Assembly (NCBI RefSeq): GCF_023006325.1
Contig: NZ_JAINDF010000002.1
Coordinates: 434,001-498,000, forward strand
Source of the DNA: Kordiimonas marina
GTDB taxonomy: Bacteria > Pseudomonadota > Alphaproteobacteria > Sphingomonadales > Kordiimonadaceae
DNA: 64,000 nucleotides
Direction: 5' to 3'
Shown: piece after piece, positions 43,813 through 51,841 of the stretch
How the letters are laid out: every line of letters starts with the position of its first letter
How positions within the stretch are numbered: position 1 is the stretch's first letter
The notes under the pieces: generated by a model
Told to the model about the DNA's origin: nothing
The model's database searches: none
Seen by the model: the letters and a program-made list of their open reading frames with translations, nothing else
Made by a program: the position numbers and the translations under genes

Positions 43813-45108
43813 GTGATCAGAGAGATTTTTACCGCGGGGGTCGCGTTTGCCTGCCTGAGCCTCGCCCCTGTTGCACCTGCAACAGCCCAGGTACCGACAG
43901 CAGCACCAGCTGCGACAGAAAAAGCCGCGCCTGTCATCAGCGTGCCGGAAGGCTTTAAAGTCGACGTCTTCGCTGCCGGAATCGGCCGGGCGCGCCATAT
44001 GGCGGTGTCGCCCTCTGGCTGGGTGTATGTGGCGCTGATGCGGCCGCAAAAGGGCTTCGGCGCGGTTGCTCTCCATGACGATAACGGCGATGGCGTCGCT
44101 GACCAAAAGCTCTATTTCGCCAAGGGTTTACGCGGCACCGGTGTGGGTATCCATAATGGCCACCTCTATTATAGCACCGACGTCAGCATCATCCGCTGGA
44201 AGCTGCCGGACGCTGGTATCCCGACCACGAAACCGGAGCTGATCGTCGGTGGCTTCACCCGCCAGCGCCAGCATTCCGCCAAGCCTTTCACCTTCGATGA
44301 TGCCGGGCATCTCTATGTCAATGTTGGCGCGCCCTCGAACGCCTGCATGGAAAAGATGCGCCAGAAGGGCTCCAAGGGTATGGATCCGTGCCCGATTCTC
44401 GAGAGTTACGGCGGTATCTGGCGCTTTGACGCCGATAAGACCATGCAGGAACAGGCGAAAGCCGAACGTTATGCCACCGGTATCCGCAACGCCATGGCGC
44501 TGGACTGGAACCCCTATGTGAATTCGCTCTATCTCGCCATGCACGGGCGCGACCAGCTGGCTGAATTTTTCCCGCAGTATTATTCGCCCAAGGAAAGCGC
44601 CGACCTGCCGGGTGAGGAATTCCACAAGGTGGCAGAAGGCGCCAACCTCGGCTGGCCCTACAGCTATTATGATCAGCATGTGGGCAAGCGCATGAAGATG
44701 CCGGAATATGGCGGCGACGGTAAAACCCCGGCGGACCGCCCGGGCCAGATGCCTTTGATCGGCTTCCCCGGCCACTGGGCGCCCAACGACCTGCTGTTCC
44801 GCCGCACCGGCACCTGGCCCGCGCATTATCAGACCGGCGCTTTCATCGCCTTCCATGGCTCCTGGAACCGCGCGCCGGAACCGCAGCAAGGTTACCGCGT
44901 CGTCTATGTGCCGATGGACAAAAAGGGCAACATCACCGGCCAGTGGGAAACCTTCGCGAACGGCTTCGCGGGGAAAGGCCCGATCATGAGCCCGCGCGAT
45001 GCCTATAGCCGCCCGACCGGCCTCGCCGAAGGGCCGGATGGCGCGCTCTATATTTCCAGCCTCGTCCATGGCGGCCGTATCTACCGGGTGACCTATGTGG
45101 GTAAATAA
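43813..45108 (+). CDS. Periplasmic PQQ-type sugar/sorbosone dehydrogenase (six-bladed propeller)
   Basis: 431 aa from a GTG with AGGGGGAA upstream. A signal peptide (GVAFACLSLAPVAPATAQ) sends it to the periplasm. The propeller repeats GRARHMAVSPSGWVYVAL, DDAGHLYVNVGAPSNAC, GIRNAMALDWNP, GANLGWPYSYY and PTGLAEGPDGALYIS are those of the L-sorbosone/pyranose dehydrogenase group (AA12-like) that uses PQQ. The gene overlaps the following cytochrome c gene by 14 bases, so the cytochrome is its probable electron acceptor. Substrate unknown; no PQQ synthesis genes are in the window. Confidence 0.9.
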   Translation: MIREIFTAGVAFACLSLAPVAPATAQVPTAAPAATEKAAPVISVPEGFKVDVFAAGIGRARHMAVSPSGWVYVALMRPQKGFGAVALHDDNGDGVADQKLYFAKGLRGTGVGIHNGHLYYSTDVSIIRWKLPDAGIPTTKPELIVGGFTRQRQHSAKPFTFDDAGHLYVNVGAPSNACMEKMRQKGSKGMDPCPILESYGGIWRFDADKTMQEQAKAERYATGIRNAMALDWNPYVNSLYLAMHGRDQLAEFFPQYYSPKESADLPGEEFHKVAEGANLGWPYSYYDQHVGKRMKMPEYGGDGKTPADRPGQMPLIGFPGHWAPNDLLFRRTGTWPAHYQTGAFIAFHGSWNRAPEPQQGYRVVYVPMDKKGNITGQWETFANGFAGKGPIMSPRDAYSRPTGLAEGPDGALYISSLVHGGRIYRVTYVGK

Positions 45109-45502
45109 GCTTGCGATCCTAACGCTCGCGGCGGGCCTTTCTGGGCCCGCCTTCGCTGCCAGTACCGACAAGGGCCATGCGCTCTATATGGCCAATTGCG
45201 GCGGCTGCCACCAGGCGGACGGCGGCGGCGTGCCGATGATGCAGCCTGCTTTGATTGACAGCGAGCGTGCGAACGGCGAGAAGGGCGCGGTCATTGACAT
45301 GATCCTTCACGGCAGCGCCATCATCCCGATGGATGAGAGCGACTATTCCAACGAAATGCCGTCTTTTTCCGAGTTGAGCGACGATGATATTGCCGAAATT
45401 GCCACCTATGTTCGCACCCATTTTGAAAACCACGGCGGTGCTGTCAGCGCTGATGACGTGCGCGCCCGCCGCGCTGTGCGCCTCCCCGCGGTCCGCAACT
45501 GA
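45095..45502 (+). CDS. Class I cytochrome c, electron acceptor of the PQQ-type dehydrogenase
   Basis: 135 aa. Signal peptide ending near AFAAS, then one heme site CGGCH near residues 35-39; a methionine in NEMPSF could be the sixth ligand. The ATG is inside the upstream dehydrogenase gene (14-base overlap), and the last 95 bases are shared with the TonB receptor gene in another frame. The end after the conserved IATYVRTHF helix (ENHGGAVSADDVRARR) is normal for the family, so the overlap is not due to a frameshifted stop. Confidence 0.92.
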   Translation: MWVNKLAILTLAAGLSGPAFAASTDKGHALYMANCGGCHQADGGGVPMMQPALIDSERANGEKGAVIDMILHGSAIIPMDESDYSNEMPSFSELSDDDIAEIATYVRTHFENHGGAVSADDVRARRAVRLPAVRN

Positions 45503-47492
45503 CGAGACCGCGACATCCTTCGATGATGTGATCGTCACGGCCCCGCGCCTGAAGTCCGCGGACAGCGGGCAGGCGGTCACACGCGTCGATGTGGCGGCAG
45601 GCGCCCCCATGGCGCGGCTGGACCAGCTTCTGGGCGCGGTGCCCGGTGTCGGCTTGTACCGCCGCGCGGACAGCTTGAGCGCACACCCGACCACCCAAGG
45701 CCTGACCATGCGCGGCATCGGCGCCAACGCCGCGGGCCGGGTGCTGGTGACGCTCGATGGCGTGCCGCTCAATGACCCGTTCGGCGGCTGGGTTTACTGG
45801 TCGGCGATCGACCCGCGTGCGCTGGGTGAAGTGACGGTGATGAAGGGCGGCAGCCCCGGCGCTTACGGGGCTGAGGCGTTGGCCGGCAGCCTGGACCTGC
45901 GCTCCCGCCCCATCACCGAAAGCGCTGTTCGCGCCGCCGGGTCGTACGGCAATTTTGGCAGCGTTTCGGCCTCCGCGTCGGCTGACGTGGCGCTTGATGA
46001 CGGCTTTTTCGCGCTGGCCGGCGGGCACTTCCGCACTGACGGCTTCTATATCGTGCCCGCGGACCAGCGCGGCTCCGCCGATGTGAAGGCGGCGAGCGAT
46101 ATGAACCGGGTCAGCTTCCGCGGCGGCATGACGCTTTCGGACGGCAGCCAGCTTGAAGGCACGGTGCGCTGGTTCCGGGAGAACCGCACCAACGGCCTCG
46201 TGCTGTCGGTCAACCACACCGATGCGGTCGACGCCAGCGTGCGCCTCCTGCATGAGGAGGAAGATGGTGCGCCGGGCTATGAGCTGGTGGCCTACTGGCG
46301 CAGCCGCAGCTTCCAGAACAGCTTCGCCGCGGTCGATGATGCCCGCAATGACGAGCGCCTGGTGCTGGACCAATATCACATGCCCGCCCACGGCGCCGGT
46401 TTCCTCGCGCGGCTCAAGAAGGGTGCGCTTGAGGTGGGGATCGACGCCCGCAAACTGTCGGGTGAGACCAATGAGCATTTCCGCAACCTCGGTGCGGGCT
46501 TCACGCGCAATCGCCACGCGGGCGGCGACCAGTGGACGGTCGGCGGCTATATGGAAGCCAAAGCGGACTATGACCGGGGCAGCCTCTCTGCCACGCTCAG
46601 GCTCGACCGGTGGCGCAGCTATAATGGCGTGCGGCTGGAAACCGACCTTGCAAGCAGCGCTGTCACCCGGTCGGACGATGTGCCTGCGCGCGCTGGCTGG
46701 CAGGCATCGGGCCGGGTGGGCGCGGACTATGAGCTGTCGGACGACCTGGATTTGCGCGCGGCAGCCTATAAAAGCTGGCGCCTGCCGACGATCAATGAAT
46801 ATTACCGCCCCTTCCGCGTGGGCAATGACATCACCGAAGCCAACCCAAACCTGGTGCCTGAAAAATTGTACGGCGTCGAAGCGGGGCTCGATTACCAGCC
46901 GCTTTATAACTTCCGCCTTGGCCTGACCTATTACCGCAACTGGCTGAAGGACGGTGTCGGCAACGTGACCGTGGGCTATGGCCCCGGCTTCTTCCCGCTG
47001 GGCGGCTATGTGCCTGCGGGCGGCGTTCTGCGCCAGCGCAGCAACATCGACGAAAGCGTCACCGACGGGGTGGAGGCCGAGGCCGATGTGCGGCTCGACA
47101 GCGGCTGGTCGTTCCTTGGGCGCTATCTTTATGCTCGCGCGCGCATCACCCGCTTTGCCGCCATGCCGGAGCTGGTCGGCAACCAGCCGGTGCAGACCCC
47201 GCGCCACAGCGGCAGCCTGACCGTGCGCTATGATGACGGCCACCGTTGGCAGGTGGCGGCCGAAGGGCGCTACCTGGGTGCGGTGTATGATGACGATCAG
47301 AACACCCGCCGGATCGGGTCCGTGTTCACACTTGCCGCCTTCGGCACGTTACGCATTACGGAGAGCCTCAGCCTGACAGCGTCGGCCGAAAACCTGTTGG
47401 ATACCCGCGTGGTGTCCGCGCTTTCGGCCACCGGGCTTGAAACGGTCGCGATGCCGCGGTCCGTCCGGGTCGGGCTGCGGGCCGAACTGTAA
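45408..47492 (+). CDS. TonB-dependent receptor, BtuB/CirA size class
   Basis: 694 aa from the ATG at 45408, which gives a proper signal peptide (KTTAVLSALMTCAPAALCAS) encoded within the cytochrome c gene; a start at 45384 is less fitting. The TonB-box region (FDDVIVTAPR), plug motifs (TTQGLTMRGIGANAAGRVLVTLDGVPLND and GSPGAYGAEALAGSLDL) and a 22-strand barrel ending in SVRVGLRAEL are present. Coupling with a PQQ-type dehydrogenase and cytochrome suggests it imports their substrate or PQQ itself. Confidence 0.93.
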   Translation: MFAPILKTTAVLSALMTCAPAALCASPRSATDETATSFDDVIVTAPRLKSADSGQAVTRVDVAAGAPMARLDQLLGAVPGVGLYRRADSLSAHPTTQGLTMRGIGANAAGRVLVTLDGVPLNDPFGGWVYWSAIDPRALGEVTVMKGGSPGAYGAEALAGSLDLRSRPITESAVRAAGSYGNFGSVSASASADVALDDGFFALAGGHFRTDGFYIVPADQRGSADVKAASDMNRVSFRGGMTLSDGSQLEGTVRWFRENRTNGLVLSVNHTDAVDASVRLLHEEEDGAPGYELVAYWRSRSFQNSFAAVDDARNDERLVLDQYHMPAHGAGFLARLKKGALEVGIDARKLSGETNEHFRNLGAGFTRNRHAGGDQWTVGGYMEAKADYDRGSLSATLRLDRWRSYNGVRLETDLASSAVTRSDDVPARAGWQASGRVGADYELSDDLDLRAAAYKSWRLPTINEYYRPFRVGNDITEANPNLVPEKLYGVEAGLDYQPLYNFRLGLTYYRNWLKDGVGNVTVGYGPGFFPLGGYVPAGGVLRQRSNIDESVTDGVEAEADVRLDSGWSFLGRYLYARARITRFAAMPELVGNQPVQTPRHSGSLTVRYDDGHRWQVAAEGRYLGAVYDDDQNTRRIGSVFTLAAFGTLRITESLSLTASAENLLDTRVVSALSATGLETVAMPRSVRVGLRAEL

Positions 47493-47525
47493 CGCCGGGG
47501 CTTGGCCCCCGCGGATGGGGGCTTC

Positions 47526-47957
47526 ATGGACGTTCTTCTGTGCCGTATGAGACCGGTCCTGCCGACGCCGCTTCTGATCATTGGCGCGCGCTTCGGCGCG
47601 CGCCTGTTTGTGGCGAGCGAGGAGAAGGAAGTGCGCCGGCTCCTCAAGCCCAGCAATATCGAGCTTGTCATCATGGATACGGCCCTGAAGGCCGAGACGC
47701 TTGCGAAACTGGTGAAGGCGAGCTTTGAAAGCCGCTCGATCGCCAGCATCCATATCAGCGCCAACAAGGGCGGCGAAGCGGGGTTCGAGGATTTCGTCGA
47801 CCGCACGCTGACGGTGTTCAGCCTGTTACGTGCGCCGGTGCCAGTGCCCGAAGCGGTAACGGGGGGCGAGAACATGCCGGAAGAAGAGGAGATCTCCGAC
47901 GATCAGCCGGAAAAACCTTTGCCAAACGCAGAAGGCGGCGGTAAGGAAGATTCATAA
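47526..47957 (+). CDS. Uncharacterised protein with receiver-like region and acidic tail
   Basis: 143 aa from the ATG at 47526; a TTG at 47502 is in frame. The pattern RLFVASEEKEVRRLLKPSNIELVIMDTAL resembles the start of a CheY-like fold, but the phosphorylation site pattern is incomplete, so phospho-signalling is not claimed. The last 30 residues are very acidic. It follows the TonB receptor by 33 bases and is probably in the same operon. No known family was recognised. Confidence 0.62.
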   Translation: MDVLLCRMRPVLPTPLLIIGARFGARLFVASEEKEVRRLLKPSNIELVIMDTALKAETLAKLVKASFESRSIASIHISANKGGEAGFEDFVDRTLTVFSLLRAPVPVPEAVTGGENMPEEEEISDDQPEKPLPNAEGGGKEDS

Positions 47958-47997
47958 ACCAAAAACTTAAACACGACTGACAAGCGAGGAACTTCCC

Positions 47998-48261
47998 ATG
48001 AAAGCACTTAACGCCCTTATTGTGTCTGCCGCTGCCCTTACGCTCGGCGCCTGTGATGTGAACATCGGGGACGGCGTCCACGGTTACGACGCCTCCAGCG
48101 GTGAAAGCCACATGACCGTGACGCTGCCGGACGGCGACCGCGACAGCTTCAGCTGCCCGTCGGGCACCGATGCCTTCGTTGTCGACAAGTCGAAAGACGG
48201 CAAGGGCATGATTTACGGCTGCCGCACCACCGACGCGCCGATGCCCAAGCTGGAGGGCTAA
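47998..48261 (+). CDS. Small lipoprotein, unknown
   Basis: 87 aa. Lipobox LGAC ends an 18-residue signal, so it is a lipoprotein. The mature part has two further cysteines (FSCPSG and YGCRTT) that may form a disulfide. TVTLPDGDRDSFSCPSGTD suggests a small beta-fold. It follows the previous gene by 40 bases and ends before a strong terminator. Function unknown. Confidence 0.75.
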   Translation: MKALNALIVSAAALTLGACDVNIGDGVHGYDASSGESHMTVTLPDGDRDSFSCPSGTDAFVVDKSKDGKGMIYGCRTTDAPMPKLEG

Positions 48262-48302
48262 GGAACAGGCCGGGCGGTTTCGTCCGGCTTGGCTCCAAAG
48301 AA

Positions 48303-48328
48303 AAAAGCCGGGGAAAACCCCGGCTTTT
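48303..48328. terminator. Bidirectional rho-independent terminator
   Basis: AAAAGCCGGGG at 48303-48313 pairs perfectly with CCCCGGCTTTT at 48318-48328 around AAAA. T-runs follow on both strands. It ends the receptor-lipoprotein transcript on the plus strand and the cold-shock gene on the minus strand. Confidence 0.92.
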
Positions 48329-48374
48329 CGTATTTTATGGCCCGCACCATCCGGTGCAGACAGTCACCAAAGCA

Positions 48375-48581
48375 TTAAGCGAGCGACAGGTTGGTTGCGG
48401 ATTCGCGACCGTCACGGCCGGTTTCCAGTTCGAAGGAGACCTTCTGGCCTTCATCGAGGGTCGACAGACCCGAACGCTCAACCGCGGAAATGTGTACGAA
48501 AGCGTCTTTGCCGCCTTCATCCGGGGTAATAAAGCCAAAACCTTTGGTGGAGTTGAAGAATTTTACGGTACCTACAGCCAT
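48375..48581 (-). CDS. cspA: Cold-shock protein, CspA family
   Basis: 68 aa from the ATG at 48581, preceded by AAAGGAC. The RNA-binding motifs [11 protein letters not shown] (RNP1) and DAFVHIS (RNP2) and the opening [10 protein letters not shown] are canonical. It acts as an RNA chaperone in the cytoplasm. The ~160 bases upstream (48582-48750) contain no other gene and may be a long cold-responsive 5' leader as in other csp genes; no structure was proven by eye. Confidence 0.95.
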   Translation of the reverse strand: MAVGTVKFFNSTKGFGFITPDEGGKDAFVHISAVERSGLSTLDEGQKVSFELETGRDGRESATNLSLA

Positions 48582-48798
48582 GGTAAGTCCTTTCTCTGTC
48601 TTTGTGTTGGACCCGTAGCTAATGCAAACGGGCGAAAGTCCCACCGCACCATGCGGGTCGGGACAGACGTTTGCAGTATCGGGGTAGCCAAGCAAATCCG
48701 GCAATGCCGGGAGATCAGATAGCCAAGACGGCAGAAACGTATGCACCCTATATGTGCGCTTTCACTTGAAATTGCAAGGGAATACGGCGACGGGCAAA

Positions 48799-49398
48799 TC
48801 AGAGCCAGCGGCGTGTGGCTACGCAGTAGGCGGTGTATTCCTCCCCGAAGGCATCCCGGAGGAAGGTTTCTTCGGCATCAATGACCCTGTTAATGAGCGG
48901 CCAGCTTAGGATCAGGCTCAGAATCGTGATGGGGCCGGGGAGGGCGATGACGCTGCCGAGAATGAAGATCATGATGCCCACATAAATCGGATTTCTGCTG
49001 AAACGGTACAACCCCCGGGTAATGAGCGCCTGGCTGCGTTCCTTCTTTTCCGGCACGCCGATTCGCCATGCGGTGCCCATATCCACCTGGCTGAGGACGG
49101 CGATGGCGATGCCGATGGCCATCACCGCCACCCCCCAATGCGGCTTGGGCGAGGGTGCGGCGAACACCATGAGATCAAGCGGTGGGTATAAGGCACGGGC
49201 CAGCAGGTAGGCATCCAGCACGATGGCGACCGCCATCAGCCAGCGTTCGACCGGGCTTTTCTTCCGGCGGAGCACGGCCAGCACCGACACGCGCTGGGCG
49301 TATGCCAGATAGCCGATCCGCAAGGCGCCCCACAGCAGCGCGAGCAGGATAAGCGCGGCGGGGCCATAGCGGGTAATGGTGTAAACATGAAGAAGCAT
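48799..49398 (-). CDS. Membrane methyltransferase, ICMT/PEMT-like
   Basis: 199 aa with four to five membrane helices. The C-terminal signature LITRGLYRFSRNPIYVGIM followed by AEETFLRDAFGEEYTAYC is that of isoprenylcysteine carboxyl methyltransferase/phospholipid methyltransferase-like proteins; the RxPxY and E-x-x-L-x-x-x-F-G motifs bind SAM. The bacterial substrate is unknown. It is 25 bases upstream of the stop codon side of the serine hydrolase gene and runs in the same direction. Confidence 0.88.
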   Translation of the reverse strand: MLLHVYTITRYGPAALILLALLWGALRIGYLAYAQRVSVLAVLRRKKSPVERWLMAVAIVLDAYLLARALYPPLDLMVFAAPSPKPHWGVAVMAIGIAIAVLSQVDMGTAWRIGVPEKKERSQALITRGLYRFSRNPIYVGIMIFILGSVIALPGPITILSLILSWPLINRVIDAEETFLRDAFGEEYTAYCVATRRWL

Positions 49399-49423
49399 GG
49401 CCCCAGCTTACCCCTGCTTATGC

Positions 49424-50680
49424 CTATTCGCCAGCCACAGCTTGGGCTGGGGCTTCTTCACCGGCGCCGAGGCCGACAGAGATTGCCTGCATCGCGGTGA
49501 TGATCATTTCCTTCTGGTCGGCGTTTTTCGGGTCATTGAAGCCCTTGTTGGAACTGGTCTTGGCGATAACGATGCCGGTTGTCGGGTCGACATAGATGAA
49601 CTGGTGGTAGATGCCTGCGGCAGTGAAATCGCCATGCGGTTCCACCGGCGTCCACCACTGGAAGCCGTAGCCGAATGGCGAGCTGGAGAGCGGGTTGTTG
49701 TGTCCCGGCATCAGGTGCGGCGCGTTCGGCGTGACGGATTCGGTGACCCAGGCTTCCGGCACAAGCTGCTTGTCGCCCCAGCGGCCCTTGTTGAGGTACA
49801 GTTGGCCGAAGCGCGCCATATCGCGCAGGCACACCTGCAGGCCGCCCATCGCCACTTCCATGCCTTTGCCGTCCACCAGATAATAAGCGTCCTGTTCCAT
49901 GCCCATGGGCTTCCAGAGCTTCTCCTCGAGATACTCGGCCAGGGTTTTGCCGGTAACGCGGGTCAGGATCATGCCCAGGATATGGCTGTTGACGCTGATA
50001 TAGTCATTATAGGTGCCGGGCTCACGGTCGCGCTTGAGCGACTTGGCGAATTCATCGAGCGAGCCGCCCATGCCGATCGCCATCGACATGCGGTTCACGT
50101 CGGAGCGCAGGTCGGCGTAATCCTCGGTGAATTTGATCCCGGTCGACATGGTCAGCGCGTCGCGGATGCTGACGCCGTCATAGCCCGTGCCTTTCATCTC
50201 CGGCAGGTATTTGGTGACCTGCTCGTCAATGCTGCCAATGAGCCCATCATGGACCGCGATGCCGACAAGCGCTGACAGGAAGGATTTGGACACCGAAAAC
50301 TGCAGGTGCCGGTCGCTCGCCTGCTCGCCCAGGAAATAGTGCTCATAAAGCACGGTGCCGTTTCGCATCACCAGAAGGCCGGTTGTGTCGGTGTCATCCA
50401 TCAAGGCGCTGATCGACATCTGCTTGCCGCGGAAGGGGTAAGTGTCCGGCAGGGTGACCTCTTCGTCCGCATACTTGAGCGCGGAGATCGTCTCACCCTT
50501 ATGGACCGTGTGGGTGGGGAAATTGTCCTTCGCGTGGCGGAAGCTCTCTATGAGGTTGGCGGGCTTGTAGAAGCTGGCCAGCCGGTAGAAGGCCAGGCTT
50601 TTCTTGATGGCGGTATAGAGGAAAACCACCAGAACAAGCGCGCCTATCGCCCACAGGGCGTCCGTGAATGTGAAATGCAT
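49424..50680 (-). CDS. Membrane-anchored serine hydrolase, beta-lactamase/PBP4* family
   Basis: 418 aa behind GAGGGGAGAAAA. A hydrophobic N-terminal helix (about 10-25) acts as anchor. The SxxK motif is SVSK near residue 130 and the YxN-equivalent is YISVNSH; the later GYGFQWW region matches class C beta-lactamase-like esterases. Such proteins cleave esters, D-peptides or beta-lactams; the natural substrate is unknown. It lies between the methyltransferase and desaturase genes, all on the minus strand, with 66 bases to the desaturase stop. Confidence 0.9.
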   Translation of the reverse strand: MHFTFTDALWAIGALVLVVFLYTAIKKSLAFYRLASFYKPANLIESFRHAKDNFPTHTVHKGETISALKYADEEVTLPDTYPFRGKQMSISALMDDTDTTGLLVMRNGTVLYEHYFLGEQASDRHLQFSVSKSFLSALVGIAVHDGLIGSIDEQVTKYLPEMKGTGYDGVSIRDALTMSTGIKFTEDYADLRSDVNRMSMAIGMGGSLDEFAKSLKRDREPGTYNDYISVNSHILGMILTRVTGKTLAEYLEEKLWKPMGMEQDAYYLVDGKGMEVAMGGLQVCLRDMARFGQLYLNKGRWGDKQLVPEAWVTESVTPNAPHLMPGHNNPLSSSPFGYGFQWWTPVEPHGDFTAAGIYHQFIYVDPTTGIVIAKTSSNKGFNDPKNADQKEMIITAMQAISVGLGAGEEAPAQAVAGE

Positions 50681-50746
50681 GTTTTCTCCCCTCGGCCCCG
50701 ACGGGTGGCATTTGCAGATTGCAGGGCCTTTGTGACCGCCTGCGTG

Positions 50747-51670
50747 TTACGCGGCGGCGTTTAGTTTGATGATATCCAGATAGCCGGGGCGGATTTCCAT
50801 CTCGCCCGCGAAGCCTTTGTCTTCCATGATCTTGTGGACCTGCCTCAGCCGCCAGCACGGCACGAAGGGCAGCATGTGATGTTCGATATGATAGTTGACG
50901 AAATAGGGCGCGAAGGTCAGGCGCTCAAGCGGGTTCGCGAGCGTGGTGCGGCTGTTCTTCAGCGGGTTCTCAAGGTCCGGCACGGTGGCGTGCTCGGCGA
51001 TATTGCGGATGCGCAGGAAAAACTGCTGGGTGGTCATCAGGGGGATGAGCCAGCACAGAAGGAAGATATCCAGCCGCCCGGCGAGCGCGAAGCCCGTGAT
51101 GAACAGGGCGTAGAACAGGACCGGACCGCCATAGAAGGCCTTGAGGCGCGTGAGGCGGCCGTCTTTCTCGCCCGCGATATAGCGGAAGATGCCGACCTGT
51201 GTGCGCAGGAAAACGATACCGGTCAGGTCCCGCAGGATCTTGCGCGCCATGCTGGTCTTCGACACCGGGAACGGGGTGTAGAGGTAATTTTCCGGGTCTT
51301 CGTCGGTCCTCGTGAAGCGGTGGTGCGCCATGTGGCGGCGTCGGTAATTTTCCATATTCAGGAGAAGCGGCCAGGCCGCGAACCACTGGCTGACGGCTTC
51401 ATTGAGGCGCCGGGTCTTGAACAGCATGCCGTGGCTGCCTTCATGCATCAGGATCGCGAGGCCAAGCTGGCGCCCGCCGACAACGATCAGCGCGATCAGG
51501 AAGGTCCATACGCCGGGCCGCCAGGCATAGAGCGCCATGGAAAGCGCGATCAGCCCCCAGCAGTGCAGCATCATCCAGGCGCCCCTCAGGTCGGAACGCT
51601 GGCGCAGCTGGTGTGATTCCTCACGGCTCAGGATGTCAGACGGTTTTATCACCCGCCACTGTGTCGACAT
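50747..51670 (-). CDS. Fatty acid desaturase family protein
   Basis: 307 aa from the ATG at 51670, with AAGGGAAGA upstream. The three histidine boxes are clear: HEGSH, HMAHHR and HIEHH, with further ligands in NIAEHATV. Four membrane helices are expected. The enzyme uses a di-iron site and oxygen to introduce a double bond (or hydroxyl) in a lipid chain. Whether the substrate is a phospholipid acyl chain or a carotenoid is not clear from sequence. Confidence 0.9.
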   Translation of the reverse strand: MSTQWRVIKPSDILSREESHQLRQRSDLRGAWMMLHCWGLIALSMALYAWRPGVWTFLIALIVVGGRQLGLAILMHEGSHGMLFKTRRLNEAVSQWFAAWPLLLNMENYRRRHMAHHRFTRTDEDPENYLYTPFPVSKTSMARKILRDLTGIVFLRTQVGIFRYIAGEKDGRLTRLKAFYGGPVLFYALFITGFALAGRLDIFLLCWLIPLMTTQQFFLRIRNIAEHATVPDLENPLKNSRTTLANPLERLTFAPYFVNYHIEHHMLPFVPCWRLRQVHKIMEDKGFAGEMEIRPGYLDIIKLNAAA

Positions 51671-51841
51671 GAAGTCTTCCCTTCTGGCCCTTCCCCAAGG
51701 GCTGAAATCCATTCTGTACCAGAATTACTGGAACAGCCAGTATGAAATATAGGATCAAATCGGCGTGAGGCCAGCGGGAAAGCCCGCTCAGCCTGCGTGC
51801 GCCGCCTTGGCTTTTAAAGGCGGCGTGCTATTCTCATCCTC

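Noticed and set aside
45444-47243. 599-codon frame antisense to the second TonB receptor
   Set aside because: Shadow of the receptor gene; Arg/Ala/Val-rich composition with no domain.
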